From NCBI GenBank assembly GCA_964465155.1, contig CAYXIH010000065.1:1-11118 (forward strand): 11,118 nucleotides of DNA, given 5' to 3'. The translations under genes were made by a program, and so were the position numbers. The notes below the pieces were generated by a model. It saw only the letters and a list, made by a program, of their open reading frames with translations, was not told where the DNA came from and searched no databases. Positions 1 to 7,554 of this stretch are shown here, piece after piece; within the stretch, counting starts at the first letter, position 1; every line of letters begins with the position of its first letter. This DNA is from Spiro-02 sp964465155. Lineage in GTDB: Bacteria; Spirochaetota; Spirochaetia; Sphaerochaetales; Sphaerochaetaceae.

Positions 1-253
1 AGCCAACGTCACGCTTGGAAGGTGGGACATCGATCCCCTTTTCCGAGGAGAAGACGACCTTCCCATTGATGATGATCTCACCCTCCGTAGGTGATTCCAA
101 CCCTGCGATCATGCGCAGCGTGGTGGTTTTCCCACAGCCCGACGGACCGAGCAGCGTGACGAACGCGCGGTCGTCGATGACCATGTTCAGGTCATCCACC
201 GCTACGAACTTTCCAAACCTCTTGCTGACGTTCTTCAATACTATCTCTGGCAT
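1..253 (-). CDS. ABC transporter ATP-binding protein, Fe3+/spermidine type (5' part, runs off window)
   Basis: This is the N-terminal 84 residues of an ABC-type ATPase, which hydrolyses ATP on the cytoplasmic face to drive an importer. The Walker A motif GPSGCGKTT is at residues 36-44. The visible part ends in 'PPSKRDVG', the stretch that normally just precedes the Q-loop in the FbpC/PotA/MalK group, so Walker B, signature and any C-terminal regulatory domain lie outside the window. The ATG at 253-251 is chosen because AGGAG lies 7 nt upstream on the minus strand. The gene starts 19 nt after the stop of the permease gene, so it is the third gene of the binding protein-permease-ATPase operon read leftward. 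The family assignment is firm. The substrate (ferric iron, or another ligand of this group such as a phosphonate or sugar phosphate) is inferred only from its partners. Confidence 0.93.
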   Translation of the reverse strand, partial: MPEIVLKNVSKRFGKFVAVDDLNMVIDDRAFVTLLGPSGCGKTTTLRMIAGLESPTEGEIIINGKVVFSSEKGIDVPPSKRDVG

Positions 254-272
254 AATGTGCTCCTAAAATTTG

Positions 273-2081
273 TTAGTTGTTCGACCCGATGCCCTTGTCG
301 ATCGAGGCTCCGGTCAGTTTGTTGACCAGCAGGTTGCACCCTACGACAATGACCACGATCATCAGGTTGATCGCATTGGCGTACTGGTTCCAACCCTTCT
401 CATTGTACTGGAACAACAATGTCGTCAGGATGCGCGTCGATGGAGAAACGAGCAGGATGAACAGGGACAGTTCACGCATGCACGATATGAACGGAAGCAA
501 ATATCCGGAGATGAAGGTGGTCTTCTGGATTGGGATGATGATCCTGGTCATCCGCTTCCACCAGCTGATTCCCAAGATCGTACCAGCTTCTTCAATCTCT
601 CCCGAGAGCTGCAGCATCGCATTGACGCCCGAGCGGGAGGCAAAGGGCAGGTACTTGACCGCACCGACGATCACCAGCAGGGCAAAGGAGCCATACAAGG
701 CGGGGATGAATCCCCTTCGTACGGCGAACATCGACAGGTAGATCGCACCGAATGCCATCGATGGCATCAGGTAGGGGAAGAAGGTCAGGTTGTTGACCGC
801 TGTCGATAAGTGGGAACCACGCCGCTTTGCAATTGCATACCCGGCGAGGATACCCACCGTACCTGCAATCAGGGAGACCAGCACCGACAGCTTCAGAGAA
901 TGCCACAAGGCGACGTAGATCGTCTTGTTGCGGAGAATTCCAGGTTCGCTGTTTGCAATCTCAGGCCTTCCCGCCCCTGCCCAGAACTCTGTGGTAAAGT
1001 TGGACAAGGAGTAGTCTCCGGGAGCAAGGATAAAGGATTCGACTGCGAATGATATCAGCGGCAGGATGGCAATGAGCATCAGGACAATGATCAGGAATAC
1101 CGTCAGTGGATTTTTCATGCCACGCAGGTTCACCAATGCAATGTTCGAGCTCTTGCCGGTGATGGTCGTATAGGCCTTTCTCCGGCCAGTAATCCACTGG
1201 TTGACCATCAGGATGCCGACACCGATGACGATCATCACCAACGCCATGATGTATCCATAGCCAGGGTTCATGCCGTTGAGGGTGCGGTACATCTGCGTGG
1301 TCAGGACATTGTAGCGGACGGGAGTCCCCAAGAATGCGGGAACTGCAAATGCGCTCATCGTGGAGGAGAAGACCAGCAGGAAGGTGGAGAGCAATGCTGG
1401 CCGTACGATGGGCAACGTCACCTTGGTCATGATCCTCCACCGCGATGCATGCAGCAGTTGTGCCGCTTCCTCCAAGTTGGCGTCCATGTTGCGCAGGATT
1501 CCGCCAATGAGGATATATGCAAACGGGGCATAGTGAAGCCCCTGCACGATGACAATGGGAAAGAGGCCGTAGGCAAACCAGTTGGCTGTCTCGATACCCG
1601 TCAGGACGGTGAACAGCCCCGGGGCCCCTCCGATTCGCGAGTTGCGGAAGAAGTTCAGCCATGCCATGGCAAGGGTCCATGCCGGCATGATGTAGGGGAA
1701 GACGAACACTGTCGAGAGGAAACTCTTGCACCTGATATTGGTGCGCGTGACCACCCATGCGAAGAAGCCACCAAGGAGGATGGCGAGGACGCAGGAGAGG
1801 AACGCGACGATCATGGTGTTCAGGAATGGTTCATAGAACGTCTTCTGGCTCGTTACGCCACTGGCAAACATCTTCTTCCAGTGGAACAGGGTGAGGTCAC
1901 CCTTCATGCTCCCCTTCACCACCCGCACCTCAGAGGCGTGGACGGTGAAGGTGTCGGCGATGATCGTCACCAGCGGGACGAGGGTCAAGTACGCCAATAC
2001 CACCAGGAGCACCAACAATATGATGTTCGCAGGCTTCTTGAGGTATGACTTGAGGTTGTTCATGCGTGTCTTGGCATTCAT
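273..2081 (-). CDS. ABC transporter permease, double-length FbpB/AfuB type
   Basis: This 602-residue membrane protein forms the translocation channel of the importer. It has two homologous halves, each with several long hydrophobic helices. The first helix is at about residues 19-41, and the two halves are joined by a basic loop near residues 298-325. Each half carries an EAA loop that docks on the ATPase: residues 204-223 (EEAAQLLHASRWR then a TLP) and 497-517 (EEAGTILGISWWKR then IIP). This fused arrangement is typical of FbpB/AfuB ferric-iron permeases, which usually run 500-700 residues. The start at 2081 is preferred over an in-frame ATG at 2183, because the longer version would translate through the intergenic hairpin and adds 34 residues with no transporter-like character. 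No strong ribosome site is visible; ATG 2063 is an alternative. The gene lies 116 nt after the binding-protein stop. Ligand specificity cannot be read from the sequence. Confidence 0.92.
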   Translation of the reverse strand: MNAKTRMNNLKSYLKKPANIILLVLLVVLAYLTLVPLVTIIADTFTVHASEVRVVKGSMKGDLTLFHWKKMFASGVTSQKTFYEPFLNTMIVAFLSCVLAILLGGFFAWVVTRTNIRCKSFLSTVFVFPYIMPAWTLAMAWLNFFRNSRIGGAPGLFTVLTGIETANWFAYGLFPIVIVQGLHYAPFAYILIGGILRNMDANLEEAAQLLHASRWRIMTKVTLPIVRPALLSTFLLVFSSTMSAFAVPAFLGTPVRYNVLTTQMYRTLNGMNPGYGYIMALVMIVIGVGILMVNQWITGRRKAYTTITGKSSNIALVNLRGMKNPLTVFLIIVLMLIAILPLISFAVESFILAPGDYSLSNFTTEFWAGAGRPEIANSEPGILRNKTIYVALWHSLKLSVLVSLIAGTVGILAGYAIAKRRGSHLSTAVNNLTFFPYLMPSMAFGAIYLSMFAVRRGFIPALYGSFALLVIVGAVKYLPFASRSGVNAMLQLSGEIEEAGTILGISWWKRMTRIIIPIQKTTFISGYLLPFISCMRELSLFILLVSPSTRILTTLLFQYNEKGWNQYANAINLMIVVIVVGCNLLVNKLTGASIDKGIGSNN

Positions 2082-2154
2082 GTCTTGGCGATACCTATGG
2101 TTTCGTGGCACCCAAGGAAGTGAGTGCCCGGACGGTGCTGCAAGCAACAAGAGA

Positions 2155-2177
2155 GCCGCCGGATACTCTCCGGCGGC
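2155..2177 (-). terminator. Intergenic hairpin between binding-protein and permease genes
   Basis: A perfect 9-bp GC-rich stem (gccgccgga / tccggcggc) with a 5-nt loop. On the minus strand the right arm is followed by TCTCTTGTTGC, a poor T-tract, and GCTGCA/TGCAGC segments outside could extend the pairing. It lies between the binding-protein stop (2198) and the permease start (2081). The most likely role is partial termination or 3'-end protection of the binding-protein message, giving more binding protein than permease. The structure is seen; the role is inferred. Confidence 0.7.
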
Positions 2178-2197
2178 AGACATGCAGCAACAATGGC

Positions 2198-3346
2198 TCA
2201 GTAGATGTACTGGTTGAGGAACTCTTCCACCTCGGCGCGGTTGTCGAAGCAGTAGTCACCATCCTCGGCGACGAGCAGCGGCTTCCAAGTAGCGAACGGG
2301 AAGTCGATGTCCTCCTGCACTGGGTTGGCGGGGTTGCTGGAGTAGGTACCGCAGTCAGCGCCCCATGGAGCAAACCCTTCGGGGGAGAAGAGGAACTCGA
2401 TGAAGAGCTTTGCAGCATTGGGATGGGCTGCATTCTTGCACATCAGGGCATAGAGGCTATAGTAGAAGCCGGCGAACGGCTCCATGTCCATGGCTGCCTT
2501 GAGTGCCAGGTTCTTGGTGGTTGCATAGCGGGCCTTGGAGTAGACGAACAACCCGACTGGGGTGTTGGCGCTCTTCTGTCCCTTGATGCCCACGTTCTCG
2601 GCAAGGGTGGTGTCGCTGGTGCCGGAGATCAGGTCATTGGTGTAGATGGCTTTGATCCATTCATATCCAGCGTTGGGGGTGGTCAGCACGATCGGCTTGC
2701 CATAGTAGGACTCATATGCCTTTGCAATCTTCTCAGACCACTCAGGGGATGTGCACATCGTCAGGAAGTTGGCGTTGACGCTCTCCTGGAACGGGTTCTT
2801 GAACTGCAGGGTGCTCTTGTACTTGGGATCTGCGAACTGCCAGATATTGTAGTAGGGGCTTTCGGTGACATTCTCGTCATTGTAGATGAACACCTTGTTG
2901 ATGGCAAAGACCTGCAGGGGGTTCTGGGCATCGGCAGGGATGACATCCTTGATCGTGGGAGGAACATAATTGTACAGATAGCCAGGAGCCATCAGCTCGC
3001 CCACAAGGCGGCCGCTGTCCTGTGCAAGCACGAAGTCTGCTCCGACTACACCAGCCTCACCTTCCTTGGTGATCTTCTCGATCAGCTCGAAGTCCTTGAG
3101 GTTGGCCGACTCAACTTCAATGCCATACAACTCGGTGAAGGCACTTGCTGCCTTGGCGATGCGGGAGGATGTGGCATATACAACGACCTTTCCTTCCTTC
3201 TTTGCAGCCTCGACCATTTCATCGTGGGTCATCTCAGGCTCAACGACTGGAGCGGCAGCCTGTGGTGCAGCTTCCTTCGTTCCATTGGCACATACGAACG
3301 ACATGGCCATCAGCGCGACCATGAGCAATGATAGTAGCTTCTTCAT
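2198..3346 (-). CDS. Extracellular solute-binding protein, Fe3+/AfuA-FbpA type
   Basis: A 382-residue family 1 solute-binding protein that captures the ligand outside the inner membrane and delivers it to the fused permease. An N-terminal signal is clear: MKKLL, a hydrophobic stretch, then SFVCANG at residues 16-22. C19 could be a relaxed spirochaete lipobox cysteine, or VCA could be a signal peptidase I site; I cannot decide. A short Ala/Pro/Glu linker follows (24-38), and the binding domain starts with 'EMVEAAKKEGKVVVYATSS' (43-61), the usual opening of iron/AfuA-like proteins. The C-terminal part has 'AKLFIEFLFSPEGFAPWG', also typical. The start at 3346 has AGAGG 5 nt upstream; an in-frame ATG at 3391 is upstream of the signal peptide and is rejected. 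It is the first gene of the leftward operon. Ferric iron is the usual ligand of the family, but phosphonate or sugar-phosphate binders share this fold. Confidence 0.9.
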   Translation of the reverse strand: MKKLLSLLMVALMAMSFVCANGTKEAAPQAAAPVVEPEMTHDEMVEAAKKEGKVVVYATSSRIAKAASAFTELYGIEVESANLKDFELIEKITKEGEAGVVGADFVLAQDSGRLVGELMAPGYLYNYVPPTIKDVIPADAQNPLQVFAINKVFIYNDENVTESPYYNIWQFADPKYKSTLQFKNPFQESVNANFLTMCTSPEWSEKIAKAYESYYGKPIVLTTPNAGYEWIKAIYTNDLISGTSDTTLAENVGIKGQKSANTPVGLFVYSKARYATTKNLALKAAMDMEPFAGFYYSLYALMCKNAAHPNAAKLFIEFLFSPEGFAPWGADCGTYSSNPANPVQEDIDFPFATWKPLLVAEDGDYCFDNRAEVEEFLNQYIY

Positions 3347-3440
3347 ATCGACCTCTTCTTTGTGTGTCTGGACATTGATATGGGACGACACCCCACCATG
3401 CCCATTGGTAGAATGTTAGCATTATTTCAAAAAGGACGAT

Positions 3441-3469
3441 ATGTAACGAATTTATGAATTGTAATTCAA
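3441..3469 (-). promoter_or_regulatory. Candidate promoter for the leftward ABC operon
   Basis: On the minus strand, TTGAAT (3469-3464) is followed by a 17-nt spacer and TTACAT (3446-3441). The -35 element is fair and the -10 element weak. Transcription would start near 3434 and leave a leader of about 88 nt before the ATG at 3346. The region is AT-rich, so chance matches are likely. Confidence 0.35.
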
Positions 3470-3523
3470 TTTTATCATTGCCCCCATTCCAACCATACAA
3501 AACGCTTGCATATTTTATGAATT
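3451..3523. repeat. 10-bp direct repeat in the divergent promoter region
   Basis: TTTATGAATT occurs at 3451-3460 and again at 3514-3523, 63 bp apart. That is almost exactly six DNA turns, so both copies face the same side of the helix. It might mark a paired regulator site between the divergent operons. In AT-rich DNA a 10-mer can recur by chance, so confidence is low. Confidence 0.3.
3455..3468. promoter_or_regulatory. 14-bp palindrome, candidate operator
   Basis: TGAATT-GT-AATTCA is an inverted repeat with perfect 6-bp arms and a 2-bp centre. It overlaps the candidate -35 box and spacer of the leftward promoter. Its AT-rich dyad form resembles that of many repressor sites, including Fur/PerR-like boxes, but it does not match a consensus well enough to name a regulator. 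Confidence 0.4.
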
Positions 3524-3548
3524 TTTATACGTTTTTTCGCATACCTCC

Positions 3549-3577
3549 TTTACTCTCTACAGCCTACGTTGTATAGT
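3549..3577 (+). promoter_or_regulatory. Sigma-70-type promoter of the rightward operon
   Basis: TTTACT (3549-3554), a 17-nt spacer and TATAGT (3572-3577) give a good housekeeping-type promoter. Transcription would start near 3584, about 31 nt before the ATG at 3615. The position also argues against the in-frame upstream ATG at 3576, which overlaps the -10 box. Confidence 0.6.
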
Positions 3578-3614
3578 GACGTCCAACTGGTTTCATTGCC
3601 ATGGAGGTATGCTC

Positions 3615-4637
3615 ATGAAAAAGATTTCGCGCGTTTGCGCTGCCTTGGCGTTGCTCGCCGCCATCGCCCTTCCCCTATCCGCAGGTGGTTCTTCCGAGAC
3701 CACGACAACCACAGGGCCCAAGGCCACGAAGATCGGGGTGTCAAAGCTCCTGCCCCACCCGGCACTCGATGCAGTGGAAGCTGGCATGCAGGAATACCTT
3801 GCAACGACCGGCCTCGCAGTCGAATATGATTTCCAGAATGCAAACGGGGACATCTCCACGGCCTCCTCGATTGCACAGAAGTTCAAGTCTGACAAGTCCG
3901 ACATCGTCGTCGGCATCGCAACTCCCTCGGCACAGGCTCTTGCACAGACCTTCAAGACTGTACCAGTCGTGTTCAGCGCAGTGACGGACCCTGTCTCTGC
4001 AGGCTTGGTCGACTCCCTTGCCGGAAACAGTGCGATCAACGTCACTGGTGTCTCCGACAACAACCCTGTCCAGGAACAGATCAAGCTGTTTGCCGAGCTT
4101 ACCGGGGCAAAGACCATTGGAAACATCTATGCCTCAGGCGAAGCCAACGGCGTGGTCCTGATGGAAATGGCAAAGGAAGCCTGTGACGCACTGGGACTCA
4201 AGTTCGTCAGCGCATCCATCGCTAACTCCTCCGAGGTGAAGATGGCTACGCAGTCGATCATCGACCGCGTCGACGCCATCTACATCGCCACCGACAATGC
4301 CGTCATCAGCGCGCTCGCAGCCGTGGACGATGTCTGCACCAAGGCTGGCAAGCCGCTGTTCAGTGCCGACCCGACTGCCATGGATGGCCTGAACTGCCTC
4401 ATCGCATGGGGATTCAACTACCACAGCCTGGGCATCGCGACTGGCAAGGTCATCGAGCAGATCATCAACGGGACTCCCGCTGGGAGCATCGGGACCGTAT
4501 TCCTTACCGATCCCGCCGACTTCGAGCTCTGGTTCAACCTCGACACCGCAAAGAAACTGGGGATCACGATCCCACAGAACTATATCGACACGGCAGCAGT
4601 GATCATCGAGAACGGACAGACTGTCATGAAGAACTGA
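3615..4637 (+). CDS. ABC transporter substrate-binding protein, TrpX-like (COG2984)
   Basis: A 340-residue exported binding protein of the ABC_sub_bind family (PF04392). Residues 1-23 form a signal peptide (MKKISR, hydrophobic core, LSAGG) with no lipobox cysteine, so cleavage by signal peptidase I is likely. Family hallmarks are visible in order: 'QNANGD' (74-79), 'GIATPSAQALAQ' (100-111), 'VPVVFSAVTDPVSAGLV' (116-132), 'INVTGVSD' (141-148), 'GFNYHSLGIATGK' (266-278) and 'FNLDTAKKLGITIP' (307-320). The start is set by GGAGGT at 3603-3608, 6 nt before the ATG. It opens the rightward operon, followed by matching COG4120 permease and COG1101 ATPase genes, which is the TrpXYZ arrangement. Characterised relatives bind aromatic amino acids (tryptophan, tyrosine), but the family is broad and the ligand here is unknown. 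Confidence 0.93.
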   Translation: MKKISRVCAALALLAAIALPLSAGGSSETTTTTGPKATKIGVSKLLPHPALDAVEAGMQEYLATTGLAVEYDFQNANGDISTASSIAQKFKSDKSDIVVGIATPSAQALAQTFKTVPVVFSAVTDPVSAGLVDSLAGNSAINVTGVSDNNPVQEQIKLFAELTGAKTIGNIYASGEANGVVLMEMAKEACDALGLKFVSASIANSSEVKMATQSIIDRVDAIYIATDNAVISALAAVDDVCTKAGKPLFSADPTAMDGLNCLIAWGFNYHSLGIATGKVIEQIINGTPAGSIGTVFLTDPADFELWFNLDTAKKLGITIPQNYIDTAAVIIENGQTVMKN

Positions 4638-4654
4638 TCTACAACAGCAACTTC

Positions 4655-4689
4655 GACCGCCGGTCCGCATATACGGGTCGGCGGTCTTT
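4655..4689 (+). terminator. Strong intergenic hairpin after the binding-protein gene
   Basis: Left arm gaccgccggtccg (4655-4667), loop catata (4668-4673), and right arm cgggtcggcggtc (4674-4686) make a 13-bp stem with two G-U pairs, followed by only TTT. The short T-tract suggests partial rather than full termination. It sits between the binding-protein stop (4637) and the permease start (4730), so it probably lowers expression of the membrane genes relative to the binding protein. Confidence 0.75.
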
Positions 4690-4729
4690 CACGTATCTGA
4701 AGCATTGAAAGAGGAAGGGTGGTTTCTAC

Positions 4730-5779
4730 ATGATTGAAGGTATTTTCGTAGATGGGATGATTTTCTCCATCATGGTGATCGGGATCCTGATCTCCTATAG
4801 GATTCTTGATTTCGCCGACCTGACATGCGATGGCTCGGTTGCAACGGGAGCTGCGGTGGCCACGATGTGCATCGTCAACGGCCTTGGCGTGGCGATGGGA
4901 CTGCTGCTTGCATTCGTGTGTGGCGTGCTGTGCGGAATGGTCACGGCTGCAATACACAACAAGCTCAAGGTACCCGGGCTGCTTGCTGGTATCCTGACCA
5001 TGACGATGCTCTATTCGGTCAACCTGCGCATCCTGGGCAACAAGGCAAACGTTCCCCTGCTGAGGCAGGAGACCATCTATACGATGATGCCCAAGACCTT
5101 CTCCTTCATTCCTGCCGAATGGGCAGCGCTGCTGGGTACCTTGGTGTTCGTCATGGTGATCAAGGTGATGATCGACATCTTCTTCCGCACCGACTTGGGC
5201 CTGGCACTGGGTGCATTGGGCGGCAACGAGCAGATGATCATCAGCCAGGGAATGAATCCCAACCTCCTCAAGCTGCTGGGGATCGGCCTGTCCAATGGCT
5301 TGATCGCCCTCTCAGGTGGCCTGCTTGCCCAATACCAGGGCTTTGCGGACGCCAAACTCGGACAAGGAATGGTCGTCCAGGGCTTGGCGGCAATCATGAT
5401 CGGCGAATTCCTCTTCTCCTCCAACAAGATCTCGCTGATCACACTCCGTGTCATATTCGGAGCGCTCATCTACAAAGGCCTGATGTTCTTCGGGCGCAAG
5501 TATGGGTACCTGGTGCATATCACCCCCAACGACTTCAAGCTCCTGACCGGCATCCTGGTCATTGCCTCCCTGCTCATCGCACAGACTCGGAGCAAGGCAT
5601 CCTCTTCCGGAGCACGCAAGAAGGCATTGCTGCGCTCGCGCGAACACCGCCAGCAGATGCTCGCCGGTGGTGGCATGGTGCGCCTGGACGAGCAGTCGAT
5701 CGAAGAACGGCATGAGTTTGACGAGGCTGACCCCAACCGCGAAGTGCTGCATGAAGAACATGAAGAGGAGAAACGCTGA
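4730..5779 (+). CDS. ABC transporter permease, TrpY-like (COG4120), with extra charged C-terminal tail
   Basis: A 349-residue inner-membrane permease of the BPD_transp_2 family, the channel partner of the TrpX-like binding protein. Family features include 'FADLTCDGSVATGAAVA' (28-44), the loop around 'GLALGALGGNEQMIISQG' (157-174) that contacts the ATPase, and 'GLAAIMIGE' (218-226). Multiple hydrophobic helices cover residues 9-285. Relatives usually end soon after this point, at about 290-300 residues. Here a further ~64 residues follow: a basic stretch (286-312, many Arg/Lys) and then an acidic Glu/Asp/His-rich end (319-349). The tail is in frame and keeps the operon spacing, so it is not a read-through artefact. 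The purine-rich AAGGGTGG upstream (4715-4722) serves as ribosome site. The stop TGA overlaps the ATPase ATG by one base, implying translational coupling. Confidence 0.92.
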   Translation: MIEGIFVDGMIFSIMVIGILISYRILDFADLTCDGSVATGAAVATMCIVNGLGVAMGLLLAFVCGVLCGMVTAAIHNKLKVPGLLAGILTMTMLYSVNLRILGNKANVPLLRQETIYTMMPKTFSFIPAEWAALLGTLVFVMVIKVMIDIFFRTDLGLALGALGGNEQMIISQGMNPNLLKLLGIGLSNGLIALSGGLLAQYQGFADAKLGQGMVVQGLAAIMIGEFLFSSNKISLITLRVIFGALIYKGLMFFGRKYGYLVHITPNDFKLLTGILVIASLLIAQTRSKASSSGARKKALLRSREHRQQMLAGGGMVRLDEQSIEERHEFDEADPNREVLHEEHEEEKR

Positions 5780-6567
5780 TGCTTGACATAGAGAACATGA
5801 CCAAGGTCTTCTACCCGGGGACCGTGAACGAGAAGATGGCTATCGACGATGTCTCGCTGCATGTCGATACGGGTGACGTCATATGCGTGGTGGGAAGCAA
5901 CGGATCTGGCAAGAGCACATTGTTCAACCTGATCAGCGGAAGCTATCCCCTCACCTCCGGAACCATTCTCCTTGATGGAAAGAATGTCACCAATATGCCC
6001 GAGTACAAGCGTGCCTTCACCATCGGACGTATCTTCCAGGACCCGACCAAGGGGACAGCCGCCAACATGTCCATCGAGGACAACATGATCACGGCATCCA
6101 AGAAGGGGATGCGTGGTCTTGCCATCTCACTGAACAACGAACGGCGGGAACAGTTTCGGCAGATGCTCTCCTTGATCGGCCTCCAGGACAGGCTCAAGGA
6201 CAATGTCGGGTTGCTCTCCGGCGGACAACGGCAGGCGCTGACGCTGCTGATGACCGTCATGAGCCACCCCCAGATGCTCCTGCTTGACGAGCATACCGCC
6301 GCACTGGACCCCCGCAATGCCCAGGTGGTCATGGAACTGACCGAGCGGTTCATCAAGGAGTATTCGCTGACTGCCATGATGGTCACGCACAACATGCAGT
6401 TCGCCATTGATTTTGGCAACCGCCTGATCATGATGGACAGCGGACGCATCATCCTGGACATCAAAGGTGAGGAAAAGCAGCGCATGACCGTTGACGAACT
6501 GGTGAAACTCTTCAAGAATATCAGCAAGAAGCAGTTTGTCTCCGACGAAGGTCTGTTGACGACATAG
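5779..6567 (+). CDS. ABC transporter ATP-binding protein, TrpZ-like (COG1101)
   Basis: A complete 262-residue ATPase that powers the importer from the cytoplasmic side. All core motifs are present: Walker A GSNGSGKST (39-47), Q-loop Q87, signature LSGGQ (146-150), Walker B MLLLDE (166-171) with catalytic E171, D-loop AALD (174-177) and H-loop H204. The residue after the catalytic Glu is His (DEHTAALD) instead of the usual Pro; this is a trait of the COG1101 family, not a defect. Unlike the partial ATPase at the left edge, this one has no room for a C-terminal regulatory domain. The ATG shares its A with the permease stop codon, and GAGGAG (5765-5770) lies 8 nt upstream. Substrate specificity comes from the binding protein. 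I regard it as functional. Confidence 0.95.
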   Translation: MLDIENMTKVFYPGTVNEKMAIDDVSLHVDTGDVICVVGSNGSGKSTLFNLISGSYPLTSGTILLDGKNVTNMPEYKRAFTIGRIFQDPTKGTAANMSIEDNMITASKKGMRGLAISLNNERREQFRQMLSLIGLQDRLKDNVGLLSGGQRQALTLLMTVMSHPQMLLLDEHTAALDPRNAQVVMELTERFIKEYSLTAMMVTHNMQFAIDFGNRLIMMDSGRIILDIKGEEKQRMTVDELVKLFKNISKKQFVSDEGLLTT

Positions 6568-6583
6568 CATCAAGAGAGGATCA

Positions 6584-7554
6584 GTGCATACACCACATAC
6601 GGCCCTGGCTGAGTCAGGGCCCTTGCTTTTCTCACGTTCATATCTTGCAAAACTCATCCTCCCGCTGGTCGTGGAGCAATTCCTTGCAGTTGCAATTGGA
6701 ATGGCCGATACCGTCATGGTCGCCTCCTGCGGCGAGGCGGTAGTCAGTGCCGTGTCGCTGGTGGACTCCATCAGCCAGCTGCTCATCCAAGTCTTTGCGG
6801 CATTTGCAACGGGAGGTGCCGTAGTTGCCTCCCAATACCTCGGACAACGAGACAGTGCAAGCGCCAACACAGCAGCCAAGCAGCTGGTGTACCTCTGCCT
6901 CCTGGTATCCCTCTCGATCGCCGTACTGGGACTTCCGTTCCACCGACAGATCCTCCGGGGGATCTTCGGAGCCATAGAGATGGACGTAATGGTCAGCGCA
7001 CAAGCCTATTTTTGGATCATCATCCTCTCCTACCCCTTCCTTGCATTGTTCAACGCAAGCGCGGCATTGTTCCGGTCGATGGGAAACAGCAAGACACCCA
7101 TGCTGGTATCACTGTGGATGAACCTCATCAATATCGGTGGGAATGCCTACTTGATCTTCATCCTGGGATGGGGAGCAGCAGGAGCTGCGGCAGCGACGCT
7201 CGCATCCAGGCTCGTTGGGGCGACGATCATGCTGGTGCTGACCTGCAACAAGCGCCGCACGATACACATCAACAAGCTCTTCCACTTCGAGTGGCACCCC
7301 GAGATGATCAAGCGCATCCTCCGTGTCGGTATTCCCAGCGGCATTGAGAACAGCACGTTCAACATCGGCAAGCTCTTGGTACAGAGCCTCACGGCCACCT
7401 TTGGCACCGTCGCCATAGCAGCCAATGCCATCACCAACAACGTCTGTTCCTTCATGAACGTCCCCGGTGCAGCGATCGGGCTTGCCTCGATCACCATCGT
7501 GGGGCAATGCGTAGGAGCTGGGAACTACCGGCAGGCAACCCATTACTCAAAGAG
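6584..7554 (+). CDS. MATE-family efflux transporter, 5' part (up to assembly gap)
   Basis: The first 323 residues of a multidrug and toxic compound extrusion (MATE/NorM-DinF type) protein, a cation-coupled antiporter that expels small molecules across the inner membrane. It opens with a short polar leader, then 'LAKLILPLVVEQFLAVAIGMAD', the usual first helix. It continues through the first MatE repeat, including 'AVVASQYLGQRD', 'FRSMGNSKTP' and 'LIFILGWGAAGAAAATLASR', and into the second repeat ('VGIPSGIENSTFNIGKLL'). The start is a GTG at 6584, with GAGAGG 4 nt upstream; no better start exists before the first helix. It lies 16 nt after the ATPase stop, so it belongs to the operon. The gene continues at 7655-8106. 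Joined after removing the duplicated 55 bp, the full protein has 455 residues, normal for the family. The exported substrate is not predictable. Confidence 0.9.

Noticed and set aside
2082..2183. N-terminal extension of the fused permease to an ATG at 2183
   Set aside because: The extension would translate straight through the perfect hairpin, and the encoded residues do not resemble the start of an FbpB-type permease.
2066..3331. Long plus-strand open frame of 421 codons
   Set aside because: It lies antisense to the binding-protein and permease genes, shows no recognisable family, and has no ribosome site. High GC in third codon positions of real genes creates such shadows.
3347..3434. Riboswitch or other structured leader upstream of the ferric-type binding protein
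   Set aside because: Only short, weak pairings such as ATGGG/CCCAT were found; no known riboswitch core could be recognised.
3506..3531. Alternative rightward promoter TTGCAT...TATACG
   Set aside because: The spacer is only 14 nt. The TTTACT-17-TATAGT pair downstream is better and closer to the gene.
6127..6975. Minus-strand open frame of 282 codons
   Set aside because: It is antisense to the ATPase and MATE genes, both of which have complete family motifs. Its translation has no protein-like pattern.
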